Below, piece after piece: positions 53,414 to 61,613 of a stretch of 64,000 nt of DNA. The notes under the pieces were generated by a model that saw only the letters and a program-made list of their open reading frames with translations, was not told the origin of the DNA and made no database searches. The position numbers and the translations under genes were made by a program. Source of the DNA: an uncultured Lachnospiraceae bacterium (GTDB taxonomy: Bacteria > Bacillota > Clostridia > Lachnospirales > Lachnospiraceae); NCBI GenBank assembly GCA_910584585.1, contig CAJUBP010000001.1:186001-250000 (forward strand), given 5' to 3'. The first letter of the stretch is position 1. The number at the start of each line of letters is the position of its first letter.

Positions 53414-53520
53414 TGAATTTTAAGACACGCTCTAGCTTCTCGACAGTCTCACACGCATAGATTTAGCCAAGGATTCTAGAGCGTGTCTTAAAATTCATTC
53501 CCGCCATCTGCCTCCCCCCA
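53414..53520. repeat. Inverted pair of dispersed GAGCGTGTC repeats
   Basis: GAATTTTAAGACACGCTCTAG (53414-53434) and its exact complement at 53476-53496 form a 21-bp perfect inverted repeat, the second arm continuing into ATTCCCGCC ATCTGCC as in other copies. Confidence 0.9.
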
Positions 53521-53602
53521 CTTAGTACGATATTTGCCCCAAATTCAGGTTACATAGCCCGCTATGCGCCCTTAATTTGGCACAAATCTCCCACTAAGTG
53601 GA
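53514..53602. repeat. Long imperfect palindrome (CCACTTAGT)
   Basis: CCACTTAGT ... ACTAAGTGG arms with internal paired segments ATTTG/CAAAT, CCAAATT/AATTTGG and CATAGC/GCTATG make an 89-bp near-palindrome directly after the dispersed repeat. No gene inside. The remaining gap to 53829 holds only short frames without support. Confidence 0.8.
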
Positions 53603-53829
53603 GAAGCTCATCTGTCTGTATGCATAAAACTTTCGCAATTTCCACAAAAACTGCCTATATAATTTATTTTTCAACTGAGAGATGGAACAGAATATCTTGC
53701 TTAAGAACGTACAAAAAGGAAAGTCCGGCAGGAAAGCATGACAACGGAAGAATACCTTTCTCATCTCTTTCCTTTTGACGGGCTTGATTTTGTAAAGCAC
53801 AGCGTGAAATCTCATTGGAGGTTATAATA

Positions 53830-54159
53830 CTAACTGCCGCTCTTATATCTATCTAGTATTTTTTTATATTGTTTGTATCCAATGTAAATGCCGACTGTGC
53901 ATTCAAAACATAGCGCCCCAATGAAAATATACACATGCAACATTATTAACACTGGCGTAACAATAAGTATTAAGGCACATCTCTTATATAACGTCGCCAT
54001 ACTGCTGTTATATCCTTCTACATCATCAATTTCTAAACTTTTATCTCCGGCCCAAAAGTTAATAGGTTTCGTATCATGCTCACCAAAAAACGCAATGATA
54101 AACAAAGGCAGAGCACATAGACCACAGCATATAAACGCAATCAATAATTCTTGCAGCAT
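53830..54159 (-). CDS. Small three-helix membrane protein
   Basis: 109 residues: helix 1 ELLIAFICCGLCALPLFIIA, a soluble loop with PINFWAGDKSLEIDDVEGYN, helix 2 CALILIVTPVLIMLHVYIF and helix 3 IFIGALCFECTVGIYIGY. Resembles, loosely, the DUF3784-type membrane proteins found near lantibiotic and toxin loci. Located on the 3' side of the RHS toxin cluster with the same orientation; an accessory immunity role is possible but unproven. Confidence 0.72.
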   Translation of the reverse strand: MLQELLIAFICCGLCALPLFIIAFFGEHDTKPINFWAGDKSLEIDDVEGYNSSMATLYKRCALILIVTPVLIMLHVYIFIGALCFECTVGIYIGYKQYKKILDRYKSGS

Positions 54160-54262
54160 AAAACACCTCGTTGTGACTGATTTTTATAAAAGTTTATCCT
54201 AAAACGAATGAACTCATCCCTAACAAAAAATCTATAATTTCATCCTACAGTGAATTTATTGA

Positions 54263-54394
54263 CTGCATCCGTACCTTGGCGTCAGATCCGTCCATCTGGT
54301 CATGGATAAGGGGTTTTACACCCGCTATGTGGAGGGAGGCAGATTCAGCCAGTTTATTTCGCTGAGATTGACATCTTCTTCTCATGGATTATGA
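54263..54394 (+). pseudogene. Transposase fragment (IS4/IS1634-like)
   Basis: A 43-codon fragment reads LGVRSVHLVMDKGFYTRY, matching the VMDrGFYS catalytic-region motif (DDE Asp) of IS4/IS1634-type transposases. No start and no further domains, so it is a decayed insertion remnant between two small membrane-protein genes. Confidence 0.5.
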
Positions 54395-54814
54395 TATTAC
54401 TTTTTGCAGTTCATAGATAAATTCATCTCGATTTTTGGGCGATATTCCAACAATATTTGTCACGCCACGATCTCTGCATTTAATAAAGACCATTTTTTCA
54501 CTTAATGCTGGATATCTTCCTAATGAATCTTTCTTATAGACATCCAAAATCTGCTGAAATGAAATCTCATTCTTATATATGCCACATCTTATTTCCAGTC
54601 TATCTTTCTCTAAAATATACTTTGTATTAATCACGGGATATACGATTGCAAAATAGTACGCAATTGCAGCAATTACATATGCAACAGAGATTGCTGTCAT
54701 ATTTCCATCACCACGTATATATAGAAATGAACCAACTATAATAACTGCAATCAAAATAGCCGCCAGAGAATACATCATTCCAATGTCGCTTCTATACACC
54801 TTTTTGTCCATCAT
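54389..54814 (-). CDS. Membrane protein with PH-like domain (SunI-like)
   Basis: 141 residues: two membrane helices (about 13-33 and 42-62) followed by a soluble domain TKYILEKDRLEIRCGIYKNEISFQQILDV that looks like a bacterial PH domain, as in YcxB and in the sublancin immunity protein SunI, from memory. The ATG overlaps the stop of a short upstream frame (ATGATGA). In this locus, downstream of a secreted toxin, an immunity-like function is plausible, but general membrane PH proteins are also common. Confidence 0.72.
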   Translation of the reverse strand: MMDKKVYRSDIGMMYSLAAILIAVIIVGSFLYIRGDGNMTAISVAYVIAAIAYYFAIVYPVINTKYILEKDRLEIRCGIYKNEISFQQILDVYKKDSLGRYPALSEKMVFIKCRDRGVTNIVGISPKNRDEFIYELQKVIS

Positions 54815-55011
54815 ATCTCCTTATCCTGACATTTAATTACTTCATAAGCGTTATTCCAACCTTCACTTGGATAATACATCTCTAAAGCTTTCGCGTCAAG
54901 AGCAAAGGCAATTTGATTGAGAACATCATGTTCTCGTTTTAATTCTAACATCCCTATTTCAAGGTAGCCGAGCTTATCCTCAGTACAGTCTCTTTTATTC
55001 CGATAATTGAA
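54811..55011 (-). pseudogene. Short coding remnant upstream of the PH-domain gene
   Basis: An open frame without a good start encodes LGYLEIGMLELKREHDVLNQ and ALEMYYPSEGWNNAYEVIK, ending with a 4-bp overlap with the next gene. Upstream sequence in another frame (FPQRYVDTYSSIIGIKETVL) looks continuous with it, suggesting a frameshifted small gene. Family not recognised. Low confidence. Confidence 0.4.
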
Positions 55012-55119
55012 CTATACGTATCCACATATCTTTGGGGAAACAGCATCATGCAGTTATTCTCATCTGCTGACGCTGTTTCTCTGGCCTCATTTAAAACTAA
55101 ACAATTATCTTATGTTTTC

Positions 55120-55842
55120 TCAAAGCACCAATTTGCGCCTTGGCACACCTTCATACATTTCCTCTGGATACATATCCGTATATCCGGTATATTTCAATAC
55201 TTTTCCATCTTCATCCATTTCCAGAACAATATGATCTCCCGTAATAGAATCTCCATCAATGAGAATGGAATATATATACGTAACAAATGCTTTATTGCCT
55301 TCATACCTATATGTTTCCATATGTATTTCATCCACTTTTTCACCATCCATAAGGCCAAACAGATATCTTAGTATTTTTCCCTGTTCATTATAGGCTGCCT
55401 CTGTGATTTCTTCCAATTCCAGATCCACGCCCCAGTACTTCAGTCCCAGCTGCACCGCAGGCTCTTTCCAAAATATGTATTCCCTGTCTCTGATTTCTCC
55501 TTCCACCATATCACTTGTAATCAGATTGTCCTCTTTATCGTAACCATAGACATATCCAGGATTTACATACTCTTTTACCATCCTCCCCCGTTTTACATTT
55601 CCGATAATCAGTTCTTCCATATTTCCCGGACACAGCCTGCCCCTTGGCAATGTCATTCCTGTGCCATATCGTTCGTGATCCAGTTTCTTTGCTGCTTCTT
55701 TCTTAAAATATGAAAGACTATCTTTATATTCTCTATAGTATTCCTGCAGTATCTCCCGGCCTTCGTTCCGAAGGATTTTCAGTTTCTGGTAAGATTTACT
55801 GGATTCATATGCCTTAAGTACCTTTTCTGGTATTCGTTCCAT
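55120..55842 (-). CDS. Probable RHS-toxin immunity protein
   Basis: 240 residues, soluble, no signal peptide. Charged N-terminal helix region, then MTLPRGRLCPGNMEELIIGN and strand-rich segments ending GKVLKYTGYTDMYPEEMYEG. No family recognised. It lies 26 bp downstream of the RHS-AHH gene on the same strand, precisely where polymorphic toxins keep their cognate immunity gene; that position is the only basis for the call. Confidence 0.72.
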   Translation of the reverse strand: MERIPEKVLKAYESSKSYQKLKILRNEGREILQEYYREYKDSLSYFKKEAAKKLDHERYGTGMTLPRGRLCPGNMEELIIGNVKRGRMVKEYVNPGYVYGYDKEDNLITSDMVEGEIRDREYIFWKEPAVQLGLKYWGVDLELEEITEAAYNEQGKILRYLFGLMDGEKVDEIHMETYRYEGNKAFVTYIYSILIDGDSITGDHIVLEMDEDGKVLKYTGYTDMYPEEMYEGVPRRKLVL

Positions 55843-55867
55843 AACATTCTCCTCTTAAATAACCATT

Positions 55868-58800
55868 TCAAAATGGCGCCATAGCATTTAACCCCTCTAG
55901 TGTCCTTTTTAAAATTTTTAAGACTCCTTTTACATTATTTTGCTGTCTATTCTTTTTATTTGACATGTTATAGCATTTAATCACCATTTCGTTCACTACT
56001 TTATAATACATATTTGTATGCAATCTTTTATGGAGCCCTTTTTTAAGCGGAATTTTATTCAGAGAACTTTCAACCGATATTCCTACACTATTTAGAACTT
56101 TCCTGGCTTCTGTAGCTTTATATGCTCCCTTTGCCACAATATGATGAATTTCTGTTCCCGTTAATTTCTTCTTTGCTCTCGCAAAACTTTGACTATAATC
56201 AGCCCACAGCGCATCTACTAATGACTTGTAATAACTCAATGTTGAGCCTATTTTAGCCAGTTCTCTGCCCATGGCATCCGCCAGCTTTTTGCTATTCTTC
56301 CGCCAGGTTGAAATGAAACTGCTGCTAAGATAAGATACCAACACTAAAACTACCACAACCGTAATGATTGTAATTACAACTGACTGGCCGCCTGTTGGAT
56401 CTACGCGCATCACGCTGTTGTTCGCTGCATATGTAAATAAATTTCCCTCTGCGTTTCCGGCTCCATAGTCTAAATGGTAATCCGCATTCAAAAACCTCCC
56501 GGTATTTGCATCATAGTACCTGCTCTGCAAATAATAGAATCCCGTCTCATTGTCATAGTAATATCCCCGGTATTTTATCGGATTCAAGTTCCCTAACGTT
56601 TCGTCTCCGGAAGCTACTGTGGTTTTCCCCCACGCATCATACTCATATTCTACCAAAACGGCACCGCTGCTGTCTACAATTGACACTATATCTCCCTGAA
56701 GATTTTTATTGAAATAATAGGAATTGCCATCATATTGAAATCCTGCAATCGTTTTTCCTGCATCATACATGTACCATATAACATTGCCGTTCCTGTTTTC
56801 TCCGATCAGGTTTCCATTTTCCCAAAAATACTCCGTTTGCTCACCGGCAGTATTTTTCCCCGTTCTCAGTCCATCTCCATTATAGGAATATGTAGTTGTC
56901 CCTCCTTCATTTTCCACAGAAGCCAATTGTTTTCCGTTCCACTCAAAGGTCATTCCATTATAATATTTGATGGGGTTTCCTATTTCATCATAGGTAATCT
57001 CAGCTCCATTATACGCAGTCAACAGATCTCCCCATTGCTGATCGCCATATTCATATACTATTTGTTTACCCCCGGCAAGATCATCGGTTTCTGCCCCCAT
57101 ATCCAACGCATATTCCGTACTGCTTAAAATATTTCCTCCTGTATCATATTCGTTGATTACAGTAGTTCCGCTTTCCAGGGAATCTTCTCTGATTAGCTGC
57201 CCGAAGCCGTCATACTCATATGCTGCAGTTACAACCCCGTCCGTTTTAACTTCTGCAATATTGCCATTCTCATCATACTGATATTCAATAACCTCTTCGG
57301 AATTCTTTTCTGTTTCTACAGACTGCCCTTCTGTAATCTCTTTTTCAGATTCTGCTACTGTTACATTCTCGGAAGTTACAAAGTGTGACGTCAGTGTATT
57401 GTTCTCGAGTTCCATCACATTGGTATCTTCCCCGTTCATTACTTCTACTTTCAGAGAATCTTCCTCTTCTTCTAATATATTTATGGCTTTATAAATGCTC
57501 TCTTCTCCGTAACTATATGTGACCTCCTGATGTTCATCGCTGCCTGAATAATCCACGGTAAATCCATCTGAACATTGAATTTGGGATAAATAGTTATTTT
57601 CATCATAAGTATAAGTGTATATTTTATCTTCCAGATAGTCATGGTAAAATAACGGACGGTTTTCCTCATACTCCCATTCATAGGCTATTTCATCATTTTT
57701 TATTACTCTGACAAGATTTCCTTCCCCGTCATATTCCATTTTCTGACTGTCCCCATTCCCATAAACAACTTCTGTAAGCTGCTCTCCGGAATAGGAGTTT
57801 TCCTCCAGAACGCGATCGCCCGCTGTTGATTTTATCACATTTCCAACTTCATCATAGGCATAATCATAACGCATCCCATTGTAATTCACACTTACGGCAT
57901 TTCCATTTTCATCATAAGACGTTGTATTTATGATATATTCACCGTCCGCTTTTTGAATGCTGACTGTCTCATAACCCTCCTGGTTATAAAACCTTTGCGT
58001 TGCTTTTCCATTCTGATTCAGATAAATCGAACGTCCGTCTGTATAATCATAAATTGTCTCAAATTCTGCTCCATTTTCATCATAATATCTGATGCATATG
58101 TCAAAAACTCCTGTTTTTGTTTCCATTTCATAATCGGGAACCTGCCCGCTTTCAACATCTGTCAGCATTGGTTCCGGATCTGTGCTGTCAATCAGCCCAT
58201 CAAAATCGCTGTCTGCTAAGTGCGGATCTGTTCCCAGTTCCATTTCTGTTTTATCAGATAATCCATCCCCATCGCTATCCGCATCTCCTGTAACTTCTAA
58301 GGGGTCTGTATACAGTACATAGACCTCATATCCATCTGGAAATCCGTCCCCATCTGTATCTGCAGCATATGGATCTGTTCCCAAATCCCATATTTCATAT
58401 CCATCTGGTATCCGATCCCCATCAGAATCTAATACCGTTTCCTCAATCTCTCCATTTTGATTAGAATATGTAAAAATACTGGAATTCTGCGTTTCGCCAA
58501 ACCTTTTTGTAACCGTTCGGTATTCTGATATTCCCTGAATTTCATCATAATTAATTTCATAAGTATCTTCCTCTATAACAGCAAGTAATTCAAAACTGGG
58601 ACTGTTTTCCTGTCTTACATAGATTTCTGTTTCATCGTAATTTTCCATATGAAAGACAAGCTTTCTATTATCTTCATCTAAAACTGTATAGCTGCTGTTA
58701 ATTTTTGCCTCTTGCATCCATTCCAGTTTCTTCATCTCAAAATCAGAATATCCGCTGAACTCTAATTTATCAGATTCAATACTTATATTTTTTGCAATCA

Positions 58801-59362
58801 GAGCGCCGTTCCATTGAATTTCTTTTGCGGACAGGGTAATTGACGCTTCAGGCGCATAAAGAATCCCTGTAAAATGAATAGCATCCGCTTGCAGTTCAAT
58901 ACTTCCGGTTTTGCTATATAAAACAGCGCTATCTTCTGCTTCTGTTGAAATTGTCTGGGAGCTGAACTTTATATCACTTTCCGTAACAATACTTTTCGTC
59001 AAGGTACAGTGTTCTGCCTCTGTTGTAAGTGCATTCCCGTACAAGCTTGTTTCATTTTTGTACACATCTCCAGTAAATGTTTCATTCTCCAGAACAGCCG
59101 TCTCTTCATTTAATGTCATGAGTATGCCGTCTTTATAATCAGCAATTTCCTTCTCTTCATATTCATGTTTTCCATTTAAGTTATGCCCGTCAACTTTTAC
59201 TTCCAATGTCTGCGCCTGCAGAGAGTCAGGCAAGGAGGCAATATCGCCCACACTGTTGTTCTCTGCATAAACTTCATTTTGGTATACTGCCGACGCGAAA
59301 ACTGTCATCACCAATGACAATGCACACAATCTTTTTCTTATTTTTCCATAAAATATTCTCAT
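55868..59362 (-). CDS. Secreted RHS/YD-repeat protein with C-terminal AHH nuclease
   Basis: 1164 residues. A Sec signal peptide ends at about VYAEN (residue 34). A strand-rich region follows to ~310, then a calcium-binding thrombospondin-3-like segment with repeated DSDGD/DTDGD motifs (about 313-400), many YD repeats (YDENGNAVSVNY, YDEIGNP and similar) to ~980, and the RHS core end RYYDANTGRFLNADYHLD...VDPTGG. A hydrophobic segment (994-1016) precedes a C-terminal AHH-type nuclease: HH at 1073-1074, Asn1102, His1111 and His1115 (HHIVAKGAY; KGLHKRLHTNMYYK). Such polymorphic toxins are exported and cut DNA or RNA in competitors. AAGGATAAGGAAAAT precedes the ATG. The immunity gene follows 26 bp on. 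Confidence 0.92.
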   Translation of the reverse strand: MRIFYGKIRKRLCALSLVMTVFASAVYQNEVYAENNSVGDIASLPDSLQAQTLEVKVDGHNLNGKHEYEEKEIADYKDGILMTLNEETAVLENETFTGDVYKNETSLYGNALTTEAEHCTLTKSIVTESDIKFSSQTISTEAEDSAVLYSKTGSIELQADAIHFTGILYAPEASITLSAKEIQWNGALIAKNISIESDKLEFSGYSDFEMKKLEWMQEAKINSSYTVLDEDNRKLVFHMENYDETEIYVRQENSPSFELLAVIEEDTYEINYDEIQGISEYRTVTKRFGETQNSSIFTYSNQNGEIEETVLDSDGDRIPDGYEIWDLGTDPYAADTDGDGFPDGYEVYVLYTDPLEVTGDADSDGDGLSDKTEMELGTDPHLADSDFDGLIDSTDPEPMLTDVESGQVPDYEMETKTGVFDICIRYYDENGAEFETIYDYTDGRSIYLNQNGKATQRFYNQEGYETVSIQKADGEYIINTTSYDENGNAVSVNYNGMRYDYAYDEVGNVIKSTAGDRVLEENSYSGEQLTEVVYGNGDSQKMEYDGEGNLVRVIKNDEIAYEWEYEENRPLFYHDYLEDKIYTYTYDENNYLSQIQCSDGFTVDYSGSDEHQEVTYSYGEESIYKAINILEEEEDSLKVEVMNGEDTNVMELENNTLTSHFVTSENVTVAESEKEITEGQSVETEKNSEEVIEYQYDENGNIAEVKTDGVVTAAYEYDGFGQLIREDSLESGTTVINEYDTGGNILSSTEYALDMGAETDDLAGGKQIVYEYGDQQWGDLLTAYNGAEITYDEIGNPIKYYNGMTFEWNGKQLASVENEGGTTTYSYNGDGLRTGKNTAGEQTEYFWENGNLIGENRNGNVIWYMYDAGKTIAGFQYDGNSYYFNKNLQGDIVSIVDSSGAVLVEYEYDAWGKTTVASGDETLGNLNPIKYRGYYYDNETGFYYLQSRYYDANTGRFLNADYHLDYGAGNAEGNLFTYAANNSVMRVDPTGGQSVVITIITVVVVLVLVSYLSSSFISTWRKNSKKLADAMGRELAKIGSTLSYYKSLVDALWADYSQSFARAKKKLTGTEIHHIVAKGAYKATEARKVLNSVGISVESSLNKIPLKKGLHKRLHTNMYYKVVNEMVIKCYNMSNKKNRQQNNVKGVLKILKRTLEGLNAMAPF

Positions 59363-59389
59363 ATTTTCCTTATCCTTCCGTTTTTCTTG

Positions 59390-59457
59390 AAAGTAACAGA
59401 TTCTGCTATGAGTTGCAATCTTAACTGTTTGAACGGTCAGATAAGTTCTTATACGGT
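59390..59457 (-). promoter_or_regulatory. LytTR-type operator and promoter of the RHS gene
   Basis: Read on the minus strand: ACCGTATAA (59457-59449), ACCGTTCAA (59437-59429) and the exact half-site ACAGTTAAG (59428-59420), spaced 20 and 9 bp, then -35 TTGCAA (59413-59418) and a weak -10 TACTTT (59390-59395) at 17 bp. The first half-site overlaps the stop codon of the kinase. The gene encoding the LytTR regulator is adjacent. Confidence 0.8.
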
Positions 59458-60773
59458 CATTCTATTCTGTTTTTCATCACTGCTTCGGCAATAAATTTTT
59501 GTTTCTCCCTGTTAGTCTCCAATATTCCATGATAACGTTCCACTGTTTCCTGAACATTGCCAAGTCCTATTCCATGATTTATTTTGTCCTTTTTAGTTGT
59601 CTTCCATAATTTTCTCCCGTTTACCCTTATGCTGTCCTTACCATATTCAGCGCTGTTTTCTATCCGGATTTTTAGGTATTCCCTGCCTAGTTCAAGTTCA
59701 ATCCTGATATATTTCCCGCTGTCTTGCGCTCTCCCCACCCCTTCTACGGCATTCTGCAGAAGGTTGCCAAAAACCGTACACAAATCCGCCTCTGTAATTT
59801 TCAGATTATTTTCTATTTTTCCTAAAACTATCAGTTTTGTATCCTGCGTTATCACAGAGCCATAGTGATTTAACAAAGAATCCAACGTATGATTTCCTGT
59901 TGAAAAAGGTTTTTTCTGTATAAATTCTGTCTGTTTCTGCATACCTCTGATATACTCTGTAACTCTCCCAGCAGATTCTTCCTGCGCAAGCCCTTCCAGA
60001 CAAATCAGATGATTTTTTAAATCATGGCGATACTTTCTGGTTTCCTCTTCTTTCTTCAGAAGGGTCTCATAATACTTTTTATGTACTTCCTTGAGTTCTC
60101 GCTCTGTCTCCACAGCCTGTTCCAGTTTTTCATTCATGTTTTTTATGTAAATGATAAAAATTCCCAAAATACCTGCCGCAAGATAAGCAATTCCGCTCAA
60201 ACCCCCGGCAAATATTTTAAATTTCAGATTTGGAACATAATCTTTTGCAAAATCTAATGCTGTAACTGCCAGCATAATTTCCGTTGCTATCAAAACAACC
60301 AGAAAAACCATTCCTTTTCTCACAAATTGAATCAGCCTTTCCATTTTTAAGATATGCTTTCTGTCATTTACGGCTGTCATTCCTAAAAATATGGCTGCCG
60401 TTATCGCTCCGCTTACCAAATCTCCCCATGTTTGGGCAAATCTTATCCCCTGACTCCATTCCAGCGCAGCGGTTACACATCCTGCGCACAGACTGTCTAT
60501 GCAGGTAACCACCAGATACAGTAAGAGCAATTCCTCTAATTTCTTTTTCCAATCCGTCTCCATCCGAAAGAAAAGGATTACCATTACGATATAGTACATG
60601 TTTAAATACGCATCCTCTTCTTTCCTTACACCGGAAAAATACCATATCAGATACAGCGCCATACCTGCAGTCGTCAGCCATTTTCTCTGAAGCCTTTCTT
60701 GAAAAAACAAACGCAGCCCTAATTGATATTTCCAAAGTTCCAATATAAAACAGCAAATCAAAATGCCTGCCAT
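59457..60773 (-). CDS. Sensor histidine kinase, AgrC/GHKL type
   Basis: 438 residues from ATG 60773 (GGGAGGGAGTAAAG upstream). The first ~200 residues hold six hydrophobic segments, a polytopic sensor as in AgrC. A coiled-coil linker leads to the phosphoacceptor YRHDLKNHLICLEG (His about 263), then the GHKL ATPase with GNLLQNAVEG (N box) and HGIGLGNV (G box). The HDLKNH motif and polytopic sensor mark quorum-sensing-type kinases that respond to cyclic peptides. Pairs with the LytTR regulator upstream. No agrB or agrD gene is evident nearby. Confidence 0.92.
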   Translation of the reverse strand: MAGILICCFILELWKYQLGLRLFFQERLQRKWLTTAGMALYLIWYFSGVRKEEDAYLNMYYIVMVILFFRMETDWKKKLEELLLLYLVVTCIDSLCAGCVTAALEWSQGIRFAQTWGDLVSGAITAAIFLGMTAVNDRKHILKMERLIQFVRKGMVFLVVLIATEIMLAVTALDFAKDYVPNLKFKIFAGGLSGIAYLAAGILGIFIIYIKNMNEKLEQAVETERELKEVHKKYYETLLKKEEETRKYRHDLKNHLICLEGLAQEESAGRVTEYIRGMQKQTEFIQKKPFSTGNHTLDSLLNHYGSVITQDTKLIVLGKIENNLKITEADLCTVFGNLLQNAVEGVGRAQDSGKYIRIELELGREYLKIRIENSAEYGKDSIRVNGRKLWKTTKKDKINHGIGLGNVQETVERYHGILETNREKQKFIAEAVMKNRIE

Positions 60774-60810
60774 CTTTACTCCCTCCCTTTGAAACTGCCA
60801 AAAAATTCTC

Positions 60811-60894
60811 TGCTGACAGTCTCTTTCCATTCCGAATCACAGCAAAATTCTCAGCTGACAGTCCCTTTCCATTCTGAATCACAGCTTGCCCCGA
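60811..60894 (-). repeat. 42-bp tandem duplication between regulator and kinase
   Basis: Two copies of a 42-bp unit (minus strand ATTCAGAATGGAAAGGGACT then GTCAGCTGAG) with a few differences lie between the response-regulator stop and the kinase start. They lengthen the intergenic region from about 60 to 105 bp and code for nothing obvious. Confidence 0.85.
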
Positions 60895-61592
60895 TACTCC
60901 AAATCAAATTCTATATACGTGCGTTCAAATTCTTTCCTCCTCCGCCTTGACGCCTTAATCTTCTCTTCTCCAACTGTAACAATCCCATTTTTGTAATCAT
61001 CCACATGCCCCAAATTCACCAGATACTTCCGATCCGCGCGGGAAAATAACCGGGGCTCCAGCAGTTTTTCCATCTCTTCCATAGAAGCTTCTTTCCGAAA
61101 CCGTTTTCCTCTCACCATCAGTTCCACATAACTGCCATAGGAAATCACATACGCAATCTCTCTCTGGCACACTTGATAGGGTTTTCTGTTCCTGTACGCT
61201 TCCACGGTTTTAAGCCCAATCCGCCTTTTGAGGCAAGCCTCTATCGCCTCTGCAATCTCTGAGGAGTCAAAAGGCTTTGTCACAAAGCGAAGGGCGCGGA
61301 CATGAAACGCCTCTTTATACCGCTCTTCCACTCCGGTAGCCATAATAATCGCGCATTCTGAATTGATCCGGCAAAGCATCCGGCCGGCTTCAATTCCATC
61401 CAATCCCGGCATCTCTATATCCAGGAAAACAAGATCCAGTTTTTCCGCCTGCCGCAATAAATCCTTTCCAGAAGAAAAGGCTAGAATTTCAAATTCCAGC
61501 CCAATTCTTCTGACGGCCTGTTCCACCAGGCCGTGCAGCTTCTTCAATATCATTTCTTCATCGTCACAGATCCCGATTCTCAATCGATCCAT
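60879..61592 (-). CDS. LytTR response regulator, AgrA-like
   Basis: 237 residues. Receiver domain with acidic pocket Asp10/Asp11, phosphoacceptor Asp58 in LVFLDIEMPG, Lys in FVTKPF; C-terminal LytTR DNA-binding domain with FSRADRKYLVNLGHVDDYKNG. LytTR regulators bind direct repeats like ACAGTTAAG upstream of virulence and bacteriocin genes. Encoded with the sensor kinase; RBS AAAGGGG precedes the start, 21 bp after the upstream gene, so cotranscription is likely. Confidence 0.94.
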   Translation of the reverse strand: MDRLRIGICDDEEMILKKLHGLVEQAVRRIGLEFEILAFSSGKDLLRQAEKLDLVFLDIEMPGLDGIEAGRMLCRINSECAIIMATGVEERYKEAFHVRALRFVTKPFDSSEIAEAIEACLKRRIGLKTVEAYRNRKPYQVCQREIAYVISYGSYVELMVRGKRFRKEASMEEMEKLLEPRLFSRADRKYLVNLGHVDDYKNGIVTVGEEKIKASRRRRKEFERTYIEFDLEYRGKL

Positions 61593-61613
61593 TCTTCATT
61601 AATCCCCTTTATC

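Noticed and set aside
53594..53815. 73-codon minus-strand frame downstream of the MFS gene
   Set aside because: No RBS and composition of a shadow frame; the plus strand there encodes only a 29-codon frame (MTTEEYLSHLFPF) that may itself be decay.
59390..59457. The shared 61-bp block as terminal inverted repeats of a mobile island
   Set aside because: It contains matched promoter boxes and half-sites at both ends positioned before start codons, and the outer flanks show no target-site duplication that I could see; the island idea remains as an alternative.
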